The notes: generated from the letters alone by a model not told the origin. 46,232 nt of DNA from an uncultured Eubacterium sp. (GCA_910584595.1 CAJUBQ010000033.1:1-46232), one strand, 5' to 3'; positions 1-8,429 are shown, counted from the first letter of the stretch. Made by a program: numbers and translations.

Positions 1-76
1 CAATTACAGAATTAAAACAATTTCGTCTACCTAACTTTTGGGAAAGATGTGTTTATAATATTTAGTGAGGTAAATC

Positions 77-790
77 ATGTTATTTGTTGCTATTTGCATC
101 GAAGAAGAAGATATACAAAATGAAGTTAAAATGTTTTTATGTATGTTTAGTGTTAAAAGTAATATTTCAATTGAAATTCACATATATTCTTCAGGAAAAA
201 AATTAGAAAATAAAATATTATTAGGAGTCAAATACGATTTGATCTATTTGGATATAAGTATGGTAGATGCAGATGAAATAGCCACAGCGAAAAAGATAAG
301 GAAAATGGATGAAGATGTATTGCTTATTTATATTATAAAAAATGATTTGTTTGATTTAGAACTTTTTCGTTTAAATGCTTTTTCGATAATTAAGTGTCCA
401 ATACAAGAACAAGATTTTATGAAAGAATTTTTAAAAGCAAAAGAAAAGATTAGCAATAAAAAGTGTTATTTTATATTTCGATATAAACAGGAAGAATTTA
501 AAGTGATTTGTCATGAAATATTATACTTTGAAAGCGTTGGGAGACAGATTATTATTCACTTAGTCGATGGAAATGTCAAACATTTTAATGGAAAGTTGTC
601 TGAGGTAGAAATAAAGTTAAGAGGTGGGAAAGTACCGTTTATAAGAATACATCAATCATATCTTATAAATTATTTTTGGATAAGTTCAAGGAGTAAGACT
701 GTTGTAACGATTGCAAATCAGATAAGTTTGCCAATAAGTGAAGAAAGAAGACAGAGATTCAACTTTGAGTATAGAAAGCTGTTAGAGTAA
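77..790 (+). CDS. LytTR-family response regulator (AgrA-like)
   Basis: A 237-residue regulator of the AgrA/ComE type. Residues ~1-125 form a receiver-like domain with an acidic start (CIEEED) and the phospho-acceptor region LIYLDISM. Residues ~135-237 form a LytTR DNA-binding domain, with FRYKQEEFKVICHEILYFES, a central hydrophobic strand and the family ending FIRIHQSYLIN. LytTR regulators bind pairs of short direct repeats and usually control secreted products or quorum-dependent loci. No histidine kinase or peptide pheromone gene lies beside it in the window, although one could lie upstream of base 1. A TATAAT-like element at 53-58 and GTGAGG at 64-69 lie before the ATG. The very AT-rich composition differs from the core genes to the right and suggests an acquired segment. 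Confidence 0.85.
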   Translation: MLFVAICIEEEDIQNEVKMFLCMFSVKSNISIEIHIYSSGKKLENKILLGVKYDLIYLDISMVDADEIATAKKIRKMDEDVLLIYIIKNDLFDLELFRLNAFSIIKCPIQEQDFMKEFLKAKEKISNKKCYFIFRYKQEEFKVICHEILYFESVGRQIIIHLVDGNVKHFNGKLSEVEIKLRGGKVPFIRIHQSYLINYFWISSRSKTVVTIANQISLPISEERRQRFNFEYRKLLE

Positions 791-803
791 TTTATTTATG
801 TAA

Positions 804-866
804 TTTTGACAGAAAACACAGTTTTTTTGACAAAAGTATGTATATTGTAATTTTACATTGTATAAT
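804..866 (+). promoter_or_regulatory. Putative LytTR operator pair and promoter
   Basis: Two copies of TTTTGACA, at 804-811 and 825-832, lie exactly 21 bp apart. That is the spacing of LytTR-type operators (about 9 bp elements with 12 bp between them). A TATAAT at 861-866 follows with no recognisable -35 at the right distance, as expected for an activated promoter. The element lies between the LytTR regulator and the secreted-protein gene. The operator assignment is inference. Confidence 0.5.
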
Positions 867-992
867 TAATGACGAAAGTGAAAAAGCTAAAAATATAGTA
901 TGTATAGATGTTACAGTAGGTTTGAATGCGGGTAATTTATGAAGGAAAAACATTTTTTTCAGTAAATATTGAATAAGTAAAAGGAGAACAAA

Positions 993-1550
993 ATGAAAAA
1001 AATTAAAATGGTGGCATTAGCTTTGAGTATTTGCTTGGGTTGTGCTGTAAAAACACCTGTTTATGCACAGGAATATGATCAAATGTTAGTTGAGGCAGAA
1101 GACTTAAATGGTGAATTGCCAGATGGCTGGATAATTGATGATATGGGGAATTATAGTAATTTAGAAACTGGTGAGTATTTTAAATGGGTTACAAATGAGC
1201 GCGGAAGTGTGGCTAAAAAATTTGAGTTCTATATTAGATACTCAGTTACGTCTCCCAAATTTATTGTAGATAGTACATCTGTTACAATTAAATCTTCTGC
1301 ACATCTTGTAGATAAGTATGGTGTATGGCATTCCAAAGAAGGGGGATTCAAATATCAAATTCATTTTTCGGCAGGATTATTTGGAACAAATTTGAATTTT
1401 AATACGGAAGGAAAAGAAAGTGGTGTCATTAATAATTTAACAAAGGGCGGTAGTTATACAATAAGAATTGGAACTGGTGAAAGCCTTCCTTATGATAAAG
1501 ATGGAGATGAGTTGTATTTAGAAGGTAATGGGACAGTAACAAATAATTAA
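993..1550 (+). CDS. Secreted protein of unknown function
   Basis: A 185-residue protein not assigned to a family. It starts with a clear signal peptide: a KKIK basic head, a hydrophobic core (VALALSICLGCAV) and a likely cleavage after VYA-Q near residue 25. The mature part is rich in Tyr, Gly, Thr and Asn, with alternating patterns that suggest a beta-sandwich (for example FEFYIRYSVTSPKF and the C-terminal YTIRIGTG). A conserved-looking SAHLVDKYGVWHSKEGG stretch occurs mid-protein. AAAAGGAGAA precedes the ATG. A long leader of ~120 bases separates it from the putative LytTR-controlled promoter, and a hairpin terminator follows ~220 bases downstream. It could be a bacteriocin-like or surface-interaction factor, but the sequence alone does not show this. 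Confidence 0.7.
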   Translation: MKKIKMVALALSICLGCAVKTPVYAQEYDQMLVEAEDLNGELPDGWIIDDMGNYSNLETGEYFKWVTNERGSVAKKFEFYIRYSVTSPKFIVDSTSVTIKSSAHLVDKYGVWHSKEGGFKYQIHFSAGLFGTNLNFNTEGKESGVINNLTKGGSYTIRIGTGESLPYDKDGDELYLEGNGTVTNN

Positions 1551-1768
1551 GATTTTTGAAAAGTGTTAAAGGTATTTGAAATGATTTAATATGATATTTT
1601 TAATAACATTACTATAATCTATACAAAACTATATAATATGTAGTGAGACGGTAAATTTGACTGTTACAATATATTGAATTCAATTTGTACATATATAATA
1701 AGTTGTTTTAGTATAGCTTGTAAAAATTTATTACTACATTTGCAAAAATTAATTTTTTACTTTCATAA

Positions 1769-1809
1769 TAAATAGCATTTTTGTTTAGGGAAATGCTATT
1801 TATTTTTTT
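1769..1809 (+). terminator. Rho-independent terminator
   Basis: AAATAGCATTT at 1770-1780 pairs with AAATGCTATTT at 1791-1801 over a 10-base loop and is followed by a T-run. It would end transcription of the secreted-protein gene. The ~200 bases between that gene and this hairpin are AT-rich and show no gene. Confidence 0.7.
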
Positions 1810-2078
1810 AAGAATAACACAAAAAGTATTATTTGATGTATAATAATTTAATTTTGATGTAAGGTGTAAATAGAATTTGAATGGTTTAAAGTAATAATTT
1901 TTACATTAGTTTATCTTATTTGAAGTTTCATAATTGTAAAAGAATATTTTTTGATTTGTCTTCTAAGGAAGAGTGATTACTATATTAAACTTTAACGATA
2001 TATCTATAACATACTGCGATACAATTCTCAACAAATAAAGGATAATATCAGCATTGAAAGCTACTTTCTTTATTTTTT

Positions 2079-2134
2079 ATTCAGGTTAAAAAAGAGTTCT
2101 TTTATTTAAACTGCTTTTTTAACCTGAATTTTTT
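2079..2134. terminator. Perfect 16-bp inverted repeat, probable bidirectional terminator
   Basis: ATTCAGGTTAAAAAAG at 2079-2094 is exactly complementary to 2114-2129, with a 19-base loop and a T-run on the plus side. It lies in the ~480-base gene-free stretch 1810-2290 beside the decayed transposase, so it may equally be an end or terminator of that element. Nothing else recognisable is seen in this stretch. Confidence 0.5.
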
Positions 2135-2289
2135 CCGCCAATACATCATGATTTTCAGAAAGTTTTCCACAATTATATAGCAGAAAGAAACGGATTCTTA
2201 TTTTTTGTGGAAAACAAAATTTTACATCTTGCCATAAACCACTTCCTTCTACTATAATAGCTTTTGTTAGACGGCTTTTACATATCCAT

Positions 2290-3020
2290 AAGCCGTTATA
2301 TAAAATATATCTTCCCCTGTAAGCAGATTCCTAAAACTTTCCAGCAGGCCGGAAGATATATTTTTATTATCTTTTTTGCTTTTTGTATCCCTGGCATTCC
2401 TTTCTCATAAAGCTGCAACAGTATATCTGCAATCTGCGTGAGCATATCGTGGTATTTCATTGCGTTATAACCAAGGCTGTTTGCGTGCTGGATGTCATAG
2501 CAGATATTTTTCTATATATTGAACCACCTGGTTTTCCATACACCAGCGTCCGCGTCCGGCATTGGCAAATTCGCTGGCATTTTTCAGACTTACCCTAAGG
2601 TCCGTTATTTTGAAAGGAATTCATTAACAGTAACGTAATGTGGAAGGAACTCATGTTCGGGAACACTAGGCATGGTGCAGGGGTTTTTACACATGCATCA
2701 TGAATAAATTCAGCTGTCATTTTCTGTATGCTGATGTAGAGCACATTTTTCATAATTACTGCCATCAGCATGGCTTCTGTCTCATATGTAAAGAATTTTC
2801 TGGGATCTTTCAGGCTGGCAAGCTAGCTTGAAAAATCAGGAAAATAGAGGTCTAGAATCTGACAGAAAGATGCAAAATCTTTTCTAAATTTTTTCTTTTC
2901 ATTTCTTTTTTCGGCTCTTGTCATTGCAAAATCTTCTTTGTGAAAAACTTTTTCTAATATTACCACAAACAGGCTGAAAAAACAGGTGAAAAGTAGTTTT
3001 TTAGTGCGAAAAAATTTCAC
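2290..3020 (-). pseudogene. Decayed IS transposase remnant (truncated, frameshifted)
   Basis: Reading the minus strand gives consecutive transposase-like pieces separated by stops and frame changes. The N-terminal piece starts near 3020 and contains KKFRKDFASFCQILDL. It runs through an in-frame stop into LKDPRKFFTYETEAMLMAV, then after a frame change into LPHYVTVNEFL. A further piece carries GRGRWCMEN, equivalent to the R-GRW-IENE motif near the C-terminus of IS4-like transposases. After another frame change NSLGYNAMKYHDMLTQIADI follows. About 730 bases remain of a gene normally ~1.3-1.6 kb, and the catalytic middle appears deleted. It is certainly non-functional. The exact IS family is not certain. 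Confidence 0.7.
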
Positions 3021-3049
3021 CTTTCAGAGCTGCTTTGAAATTTAAATGC

Positions 3050-3078
3050 TTGACAATCCATTTATACTGTGCTATCTT
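3050..3078 (+). promoter_or_regulatory. Sigma-A-type promoter for the ABC-2 exporter leader
   Basis: TTGACA at 3050-3055, a 17-base spacer and TATCTT at 3073-3078. It is the only strong plus-strand promoter seen before the exporter genes and gives a leader of ~350 bases ending in a terminator-like hairpin. Confidence 0.55.
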
Positions 3079-3084
3079 ATTTAA

Positions 3085-3351
3085 AATTTTAATTGGGAAC
3101 AGTCACTTAATTTTCATCATATAAACGGCAAGAACAGGAGTTATAAAAAATGGAGAATAAAAATAACGTACAACATACAGCAGTGATTTCTATTACAATG
3201 ATCTATGGGCAGCAGATTTTTCAACATATGGCCATATATTGAATCCGGGAGAATATCGGAACAAGCATGGCCTTAAGATGAAAAGTCTTATTTGGTTATG
3301 CGGGAATCCGGAATTTTAGCGCTGCTGGATGCAAAGATATGAGAATTTACG
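3085..3351 (+). other. Leader or degenerate gene fragment before the exporter
   Basis: This ~270-base stretch has no intact gene. A short frame at 3150-3242 (30 codons, starting MENKNNVQH, preceded by AGGAG) could be a leader peptide. Readings in another frame give a hydrophilic piece (STYGHILNPGEYRNKHG) and, further on, GILALLDAKI followed by a stop. That pattern suggests the remains of a small frameshifted gene. Function is unknown. Confidence 0.3.
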
Positions 3352-3404
3352 AGAACCGCGTTGCAGGTGCACAATAGTGCGCAAAGCATAGCGGTTCTTT
3401 TTTT
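3352..3404 (+). terminator. Terminator or attenuator in the exporter leader
   Basis: AGAACCGC at 3352-3359 pairs with GCGGTTCT at 3391-3398, followed by seven T. It lies 32 bases before the exporter ATPase gene. Either it ends the upstream fragment or it acts as an attenuator between the 3050 promoter and the exporter. Confidence 0.65.
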
Positions 3405-3435
3405 ATGATATTTCATTCAGAAGGAGGAGCAGGTT

Positions 3436-4284
3436 ATGGAAGTTGTGAAGGTAAAGGATTTGTCGAAAACGTTTCGGGTAAGGCAGAAAGAAAAAGGAAT
3501 GAAAGGCAGTATCAAAGCAGTGTTTCATCCCAAAATGACCGAAATCAGGGCTGTTGACAGAGTATCATTTACAGTGGATGAAGGGGAAATGCTTGCTTTT
3601 ATAGGACCTAATGGAGCGGGAAAGAGTACGACAATTAAAATGTTGACAGGTATTCTTTATCCGGATGGCGGAAGTATTGATGTGCTTGGTATGGATCCGA
3701 CGAAAAAAAGAAAACAGCTTGCTTATGTAATAGGGACTGTATTTGGGCAGAAAGAGCAGCTTTGGACACATTTGACACCTTATGATAATTTTCGTTTTTT
3801 TGGAGCCATTTATGATATACGAGATTGTGATACGGAAGCGCGTATAAAGGAGCTTTCAGATGTTTTTGATCTGGGCGGGTTTATAAATACACCAGTTCGA
3901 AATCTTTCACTGGGACAGCGTATCCGATGTGAGATTGTGGCGGCTTTTATTCATAAGCCCCAAATTTTGTTTTTAGATGAACCAACGATTGGGCTGGATC
4001 CGGTTGTAAAAGAAAATATTCGTTCACTGATCCGGCAAATGAATCGAGAGATGCATACGACGATTTTTCTGACCAGCCATGATACGTTGGATATTGAAAA
4101 GCTTTGCAGGCGCATAATTATTGTAAATTCCGGTCAGATTGTGCTGGATGATTCGATGGATCATTTAAAATGTCAATATTTAAGCCAGCGGGCAGAAAAG
4201 AACGGCCAACGGGAAGAAGCTTCGCTGGAAAATGTGATAATGGAAATATACAAATCAGAAGGGAAGGTGACAAAGGATTTATGA
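3436..4284 (+). CDS. ABC-2 type transporter ATP-binding protein
   Basis: A 282-residue cytoplasmic ATPase that would power the two permeases encoded next to it. Visible motifs are Walker A GPNGAGKSTT (residues ~57-66), Q-loop region VFGQKEQLWTHL, signature LSLGQRIRCE and Walker B ILFLDEPTIGLD, followed by the LTSHD switch. The N-terminal extension FRVRQKEKGMKGSIKAVFHP before the nucleotide-binding fold is typical of the ATPase partnered with DUF990-family (ABC2_membrane_6) permeases. The start is set by GAAGGAGGAGC upstream of the ATG at 3436. Its stop overlaps the next start by 4 bases, so the two are translationally coupled. The substrate is unknown; export of a lipid, peptide or drug is possible. 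Confidence 0.9.
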   Translation: MEVVKVKDLSKTFRVRQKEKGMKGSIKAVFHPKMTEIRAVDRVSFTVDEGEMLAFIGPNGAGKSTTIKMLTGILYPDGGSIDVLGMDPTKKRKQLAYVIGTVFGQKEQLWTHLTPYDNFRFFGAIYDIRDCDTEARIKELSDVFDLGGFINTPVRNLSLGQRIRCEIVAAFIHKPQILFLDEPTIGLDPVVKENIRSLIRQMNREMHTTIFLTSHDTLDIEKLCRRIIIVNSGQIVLDDSMDHLKCQYLSQRAEKNGQREEASLENVIMEIYKSEGKVTKDL

Positions 4285-5072
4285 AAAAATATCTGTTTAT
4301 TTTCCGGTTGGTATGGATACAGAACCTGCAGTATGCTTCACAGATTCTGGTAGGGTATATCAGCTATTTTATTTTCATTTTTATTTTTATTCAATTGTGG
4401 AGTGTGATGTATGAGGTTCCGGGAGAACGAATTTCGGGATATACCAAGGAGCAAATGATTTGGTATGTGATGATTACGGAAATGATCTGGTTTGGGGCAT
4501 CTTCTTTGACGCTAACCAGGCAGGTATCTATGGATATTCGTGGAGGAAATATTGCATATCTGATGAATAAGCCATATCATTACACGCTATATATTCTCTC
4601 AAATTATACAGGAGAATGGAGTGCGAAACTTCCAATGTATGCAGGGCTCGCTGTCGCTATGGGTATTCTGTTGGTTGGGTATCTGCCGGGATTTCAGATT
4701 GTTACTCTGTTGGCGGCGATTCCTTGTATGCTGGTGGGTATCATGATTCATGGAGTTATTAAGTTGTGCATCAGTTTGCTTTCATTTTGGATAGAAGATG
4801 CCAATCCATTTCAATGGCTGTATGACAAGATCATTTTGGTAGTCGGGACTATTTTTCCAATAGAAATATTTCCAGCAGCGCTGCAGCCATTTTTGAAATT
4901 ATCGCCAATTTATACGGTATGCTATGGACCGGCGAAGCTGATGGTAGATTTTAGTATGGGTAAATGGATGGAGATCGTGTTGGTTCAGATTATTCATCTG
5001 GCAGTCGGATGCGGGATAATGTTTTGGATTTATGCAAAGGGGGTTAAAAAACTGTATGTTAACGGCGGTTAA
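4281..5072 (+). CDS. ABC-2 permease, DUF990-like, first subunit
   Basis: A 263-residue integral membrane protein with about six hydrophobic segments, starting MKKYLFIFRLVWIQNLQYA. It resembles the ABC2_membrane_6 (DUF990) permeases that come in tandem pairs behind one ATPase. The ATG at 4281 overlaps the ATPase stop (ATGA), which fixes this start over the longer frame that begins inside the ATPase gene. The motif KPYHYTLYILSNYTGE after the second membrane segment and the C-terminal LSPIYTVCYGPAKL are in keeping with this family. It forms a heterodimeric channel with the following protein by inference. The substrate is not known. Confidence 0.8.
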   Translation: MKKYLFIFRLVWIQNLQYASQILVGYISYFIFIFIFIQLWSVMYEVPGERISGYTKEQMIWYVMITEMIWFGASSLTLTRQVSMDIRGGNIAYLMNKPYHYTLYILSNYTGEWSAKLPMYAGLAVAMGILLVGYLPGFQIVTLLAAIPCMLVGIMIHGVIKLCISLLSFWIEDANPFQWLYDKIILVVGTIFPIEIFPAALQPFLKLSPIYTVCYGPAKLMVDFSMGKWMEIVLVQIIHLAVGCGIMFWIYAKGVKKLYVNGG

Positions 5073-5850
5073 AAATCAATGCCGTGTATGCTTGCTTTCG
5101 CTAAAATATAATATGATGCGGGAAATGTTGAATAAAACTACATTTTTATCAAATGTTGGTTTTATGATACTAAATAATGCGGCATTTATTGTGCAATGGG
5201 TTATTTTGTTTCATTTGAAAGAGGATATCGGTGGATATACGATGGAAGAAGTGATGCTGTTATGGGGACTTGCAGCAGGCAGTTATGGATTGGCCAGAAT
5301 TATATGTGCAAGAGCATTTGCACTGCCTGAGTTAATCATTGCTGGTAAGCTGGATTCATATTTGGTGATACCAAAAAATGTATTGCTGAGTGTAATTACT
5401 TCTGAAACAAATACTTCGGCGATTGGGGATCTTTTGTATGGCATAGTTATTTTTTGTATCTTTTGCTTTCGTATAGACCGATTGCTGCTTTTTTTATTAT
5501 TTATATTAACCGGAGCTGTGATTATTACGGCATTTGCTTTGCTAATGGGAAGCTTGACGTTTTGGTTTGTGCGTGCAGATGTGTTTGGAAATCATATGGT
5601 AATGAGTATGATTAGCCTGTCTACCTATCCGGATGGGATTTTCCATGGTATGACGAGGTTTATACTGTATAGTATAGTACCTGTGGGCATAGCGGTTTAT
5701 CACCCGGTACATATGATTATGAAGTTTCAATTAAGCGGATTGCTGCTTGTGGTCGGATATGCGGCTGCAATTTTAGCGGCAGCAGTATTTGTGTTTTACC
5801 GCGGCCTTCGCAGGTATTCTTCTGGAAATCTGATGGAAGCGCGTATGTAA
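5056..5850 (+). CDS. ABC-2 permease, DUF990-like, second subunit
   Basis: A 264-residue membrane protein with about six membrane segments and the same layout as its upstream neighbour, so it is the second half of the permease dimer. It begins inside the end of the previous gene. The ATG at 5056 is preferred to the one at 5032 because AAAGGGGG at 5036-5043 can serve as its ribosome binding site. Late features GNHMVMSMISLSTYPDGIF and the VPVGIAVYHP region before the last segment match the second subunit of such pairs. No obvious terminator follows, and the next promoter lies at 5868. Confidence 0.8.
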   Translation: MLTAVKNQCRVCLLSLKYNMMREMLNKTTFLSNVGFMILNNAAFIVQWVILFHLKEDIGGYTMEEVMLLWGLAAGSYGLARIICARAFALPELIIAGKLDSYLVIPKNVLLSVITSETNTSAIGDLLYGIVIFCIFCFRIDRLLLFLLFILTGAVIITAFALLMGSLTFWFVRADVFGNHMVMSMISLSTYPDGIFHGMTRFILYSIVPVGIAVYHPVHMIMKFQLSGLLLVVGYAAAILAAAVFVFYRGLRRYSSGNLMEARM

Positions 5851-5867
5851 AAGTGACAAATCTTTCA

Positions 5868-5895
5868 TTTACTGGTTAGATCCATATGCTATAAT
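5868..5895 (+). promoter_or_regulatory. Promoter of the two-component system
   Basis: TTTACT at 5868-5873, a 16-base spacer and a perfect TATAAT at 5890-5895, 38 bases before the response regulator start. Confidence 0.6.
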
Positions 5896-5932
5896 CATTA
5901 ATAAAACCAACAAACATAAGGAGAACAACAAA

Positions 5933-6619
5933 ATGAAACAAATATTTCTCGTTGAAGATGATAAAGAAATATCAAAAAATCTTGCCCGCCTGCTGCAGTC
6001 CGAAGGTTTTGCTGTCACTTGTGTATCCACGCAGAAAGAAGCTGTTTCGATGTTTCTTCCGGATAAATATGATCTTGCACTTATTGATCTTTCCCTGCCG
6101 GATGGAAATGGATTTACGGTATGCACACAGATTCGGCAAACGCATAATATTCCGGTAATTTTTCTGACCGCATCGGGCGATGAAGCAAGCGTAGTAACCG
6201 GATTTCATATGGGGGCAGATGACTATGTAACAAAGCCGTTCCGGCCGCGGGAGCTGGTTGCCAGAATAAAAGCGGCCATGCGCAGGTCGGAGCCGTCGTC
6301 TGCAGTATTTATGTTTGGCGGACTGGATGTAGATACAGCCAGCGGTATTGTCAGAAAAGATGGGAAAGAAGTTCAGCTTTCCGCTTTGGAATATCGTTTG
6401 CTGCTTATTTTTATTAATAATCCCAATAGAATCCTTACAAGAGATCGGCTGCTAAACGAACTATGGGATGCGTCGGGCGAATACGTGACGGACAATACGC
6501 TGACCGTTTATATTAAGCGTTTAAGAGAAAAGATAGAAGATGATGCGTCACGGCCGCAGATGATTCTGACAGTGCGTGGGATAGGATATCGTTTGGGAGA
6601 GACATATGCTGCGAAATAG
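5933..6619 (+). CDS. OmpR/PhoB-family response regulator
   Basis: A 228-residue transcription regulator. The receiver domain (~1-120) has acidic ED residues at 8-10, phospho-acceptor Asp52 (ALIDLSLPDG), the T of FLTASG and the K of VTKPFRP. The winged-helix domain (~130-225) has LSALEYRLLLIF, ILTRDRLLNELWD and YIKRLREKIEDD...VRGIGYRL. GGAGAACAAC precedes the ATG. The next gene overlaps it by 14 bases and encodes the cognate kinase. By context it should control the MacB/FtsX-type transporter at 8690-11964, an arrangement common for antimicrobial-peptide or envelope-stress detoxification in Firmicutes. Its targets probably include the duplicated promoter area at 7576 and 8554. Confidence 0.92.
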   Translation: MKQIFLVEDDKEISKNLARLLQSEGFAVTCVSTQKEAVSMFLPDKYDLALIDLSLPDGNGFTVCTQIRQTHNIPVIFLTASGDEASVVTGFHMGADDYVTKPFRPRELVARIKAAMRRSEPSSAVFMFGGLDVDTASGIVRKDGKEVQLSALEYRLLLIFINNPNRILTRDRLLNELWDASGEYVTDNTLTVYIKRLREKIEDDASRPQMILTVRGIGYRLGETYAAK

Positions 6620-7595
6620 GGAAATCCGTCGGTTAGCGGCCTTCTTTGTCTGGATTTTTGTGATAACTGGGATATTTGGATTTTGGATAGACTGGAGAGC
6701 CGGAATGCTGTCAGTGCTGTCCGGTACTGCTTTTGGCTGTTTATTTGCCGTATTTACGAGGGAGAGATATCAAAGGCTTGCACGCATGACAGAGCAGATC
6801 GATTTCGTTTTGCACAATGCGGATCGCCTGTATATCGAAGATGCTGAAGAAGGGGAATTATCCATCCTGCAGAGTGAAATTACAAAAATGACTTTGCGTA
6901 TCCGGGAGCAAAATGATGCGCTCAAAAAAGAAAAGCAGCATCTTGCCGATTCACTTGCCGATATCGCACATCAGATACGTACGCCGCTAACGTCTGCCAA
7001 TTTGATTTTGTCACTGCTGGAAAAAGAGCCGGACGTACAAGAGCGTAAAATGCTGCTGCATGAAACAGCGGAATTGTTTGCACAAATGGAGTGGCTTGTA
7101 AATTCGTTGCTAAAGTTATCCCGTTTGGATGCCGGCATTGTGGAATTGGAAAGCCGGCCGGTGGATGTAGAAAGTATGATTCAGGCAGCCGCCCAGCCGC
7201 TTTTGATTTCAATGGATTTGCATAATGTTTTATTAGAGACAGAGATTGAGGATGGGATGACGATTCAGGGAGATTTCAGCTGGCTTTCGGAAGCTGTGCG
7301 GAATATTTTGAAGAATTGTATACAGAGTGTGGGGGACAATGGTGTGATAAAAATAGTATGTCACACGACGTTGCTTTATGATGAGATTATCATTCATGAT
7401 AGTGGCAATGGGTTTTCAAAAGAAGATCTGGCTCATTTGTTTGAGCGATTTTATCGGGGAAAAAATGATGATGCATCGGGCTATGGAATTGGAATGGCGA
7501 TCAGCAGAACGGTCATTGTAAGGCATGGGGGAACGATAAGCGCAAAAAACCATCCGCATGGAGGCGCGGTTTTTTGCATTCGATTTATAAAGTGA
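6606..7595 (+). CDS. Sensor histidine kinase with a short sensor region
   Basis: A 329-residue membrane kinase. Two hydrophobic segments (~10-29 and ~33-51) are joined by only a few residues (DWRAG), so there is almost no extracellular sensor, as in intramembrane-sensing kinases. A coiled region (~85-115) leads to the H-box LADIAHQIRTPLTSANLIL with His122. N-box (NILKNCIQS), G1 (HDSGNGFSKEDLAHLFERF) and G2 (GYGIGMAI) follow. Kinases of this type usually detect stress through a partner transporter, and an FtsX-like permease lies downstream. The last ~20 codons and the region after the stop are copied at 8513-8620, where a toxin-antitoxin cassette has separated the kinase from the transporter. 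Confidence 0.92.
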   Translation: MLRNREIRRLAAFFVWIFVITGIFGFWIDWRAGMLSVLSGTAFGCLFAVFTRERYQRLARMTEQIDFVLHNADRLYIEDAEEGELSILQSEITKMTLRIREQNDALKKEKQHLADSLADIAHQIRTPLTSANLILSLLEKEPDVQERKMLLHETAELFAQMEWLVNSLLKLSRLDAGIVELESRPVDVESMIQAAAQPLLISMDLHNVLLETEIEDGMTIQGDFSWLSEAVRNILKNCIQSVGDNGVIKIVCHTTLLYDEIIIHDSGNGFSKEDLAHLFERFYRGKNDDASGYGIGMAISRTVIVRHGGTISAKNHPHGGAVFCIRFIK

Positions 7596-7642
7596 GAAAT
7601 CTCTCACGAAAAAGTCATGGAAATGTAAGAGAAAAGTTTTAT
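7535..7642 (+). repeat. Long direct repeat, copy 1 (kinase 3' end plus promoter area)
   Basis: 104 bases (7535-7638) are identical to 8513-8616, and the match extends to 7642/8620 with one mismatch. The period is 978 bases. It contains the last 19 codons and stop of the kinase. It also holds the inverted repeat GCAAAAAACC / GGTTTTTTGC, GTGAGAAATCTCTCAC and a GTCATGGAAATGTAAGAG segment likely to be a regulator site. Copy 1 is the original kinase end. Confidence 0.95.
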
Positions 7643-7654
7643 CATTATAAACTC

Positions 7655-8086
7655 TCATTTGCCATTGTCGAGAATTTTGAGTAAGTCATCTGGAAGAATA
7701 GCAGGTATATCCGATGTGGTAAAGTCGTTTGTGTTTCGGGTCACGATATAGTCGGCGTGAATTTGTTTTGCACATTCATCTTGCAAACAATCCTCAAAAT
7801 CCGAAAAGTCCTCTCTTTGCAGGGCATTTCGAACGCTCTTATGGTCTGTACCTGCTACTTGCAACAAATCCAGTATATCAAGTAAGAGTTTCCTTCTGTC
7901 CGCTGCGGAATAACGTTTTCTCAATATATAAAAAATGTTTGATATGGAATGAAGGGCAATATAGCCCGTGACATTGCCGTAAACGCAGCTTTCCAAAACG
8001 GATTTAGACGAATCATAAAATGGGAGGCGTTTTTCCAGGACGTCCAAAATGATGTTAGTGTCAAATAAAACGAGTATATTTTTCAT
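7655..8086 (-). CDS. PIN-domain toxin (VapC-like ribonuclease)
   Basis: A 143-residue PIN-domain protein, expected to act as a metal-dependent RNase toxin. It starts VLFDTNIILDVLEKR, with the first acidic metal ligand at Asp9. It has a mid-protein acidic cluster (EDFSDFEDCLQDECA) and the final YIVTRNTNDF with its catalytic Asp. It overlaps the upstream antitoxin gene by 26 bases on the same strand, the usual organisation of type II toxin-antitoxin pairs. The pair runs against the flanking kinase and transporter genes and is bracketed by the 104-base direct repeats, so it is a recent insertion. The RNA target is unknown. Confidence 0.85.
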   Translation of the reverse strand: MKNILVLFDTNIILDVLEKRLPFYDSSKSVLESCVYGNVTGYIALHSISNIFYILRKRYSAADRRKLLLDILDLLQVAGTDHKSVRNALQREDFSDFEDCLQDECAKQIHADYIVTRNTNDFTTSDIPAILPDDLLKILDNGK

Positions 8087-8429
8087 CCCTTGCTTCCTCT
8101 AATTCTTTTTTGTAATCAAAATCCTCTGGCAATGTTCCGGCAAAAGACATAAGACCTTGAAAACCACGTTGTCTCTCTTCAAAGGCGCTTTTGTGGGCAA
8201 ATTTTTCATTGACGGTATTGTTAAAAGCAGCAGTCTCTTTTCCCGCAGATGAGGGGTTGGCGCACACATCAGCGATTCCCATAAGGGAATCTGTACTTTT
8301 GTTTGGGGCAGGAATAGCTTCATTGCTGTCTGGTTGAGAATTAACAAAACGTATATACATATATACTGCCTCTAGTTTGTTTTCCGGAAGTTCCTGTAAT
8401 AATCCGATTGCTTTTTCCAAAGTTGACAT
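8061..8429 (-). CDS. Antitoxin of the PIN toxin pair
   Basis: A 122-residue protein beginning STLEKAIGLLQELPENKLEA, a helical N-terminus typical of short antitoxins that precede PIN toxins in Clostridia. The middle is low-complexity and probably disordered. The C-terminus is acidic and amphipathic (LPEDFDYKKELEEARDEKY), fitting a segment that wraps the toxin. The start at 8429 is chosen because GAGGAGG lies 7 bases upstream on the minus strand; longer starts have no ribosome binding site. It overlaps the toxin gene by 26 bases. Antitoxins of this sort usually repress their own promoter, here expected near 8440-8500. Confidence 0.78.
   Translation of the reverse strand: MSTLEKAIGLLQELPENKLEAVYMYIRFVNSQPDSNEAIPAPNKSTDSLMGIADVCANPSSAGKETAAFNNTVNEKFAHKSAFEERQRGFQGLMSFAGTLPEDFDYKKELEEARDEKYTRFI

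Noticed and set aside
2383..2598. Plus-strand open frame of 71 codons
   Set aside because: It lies opposite the minus-strand transposase remnant, whose motifs (GRGRWCMEN; NAMKYHDMLTQIADI) explain the sequence.
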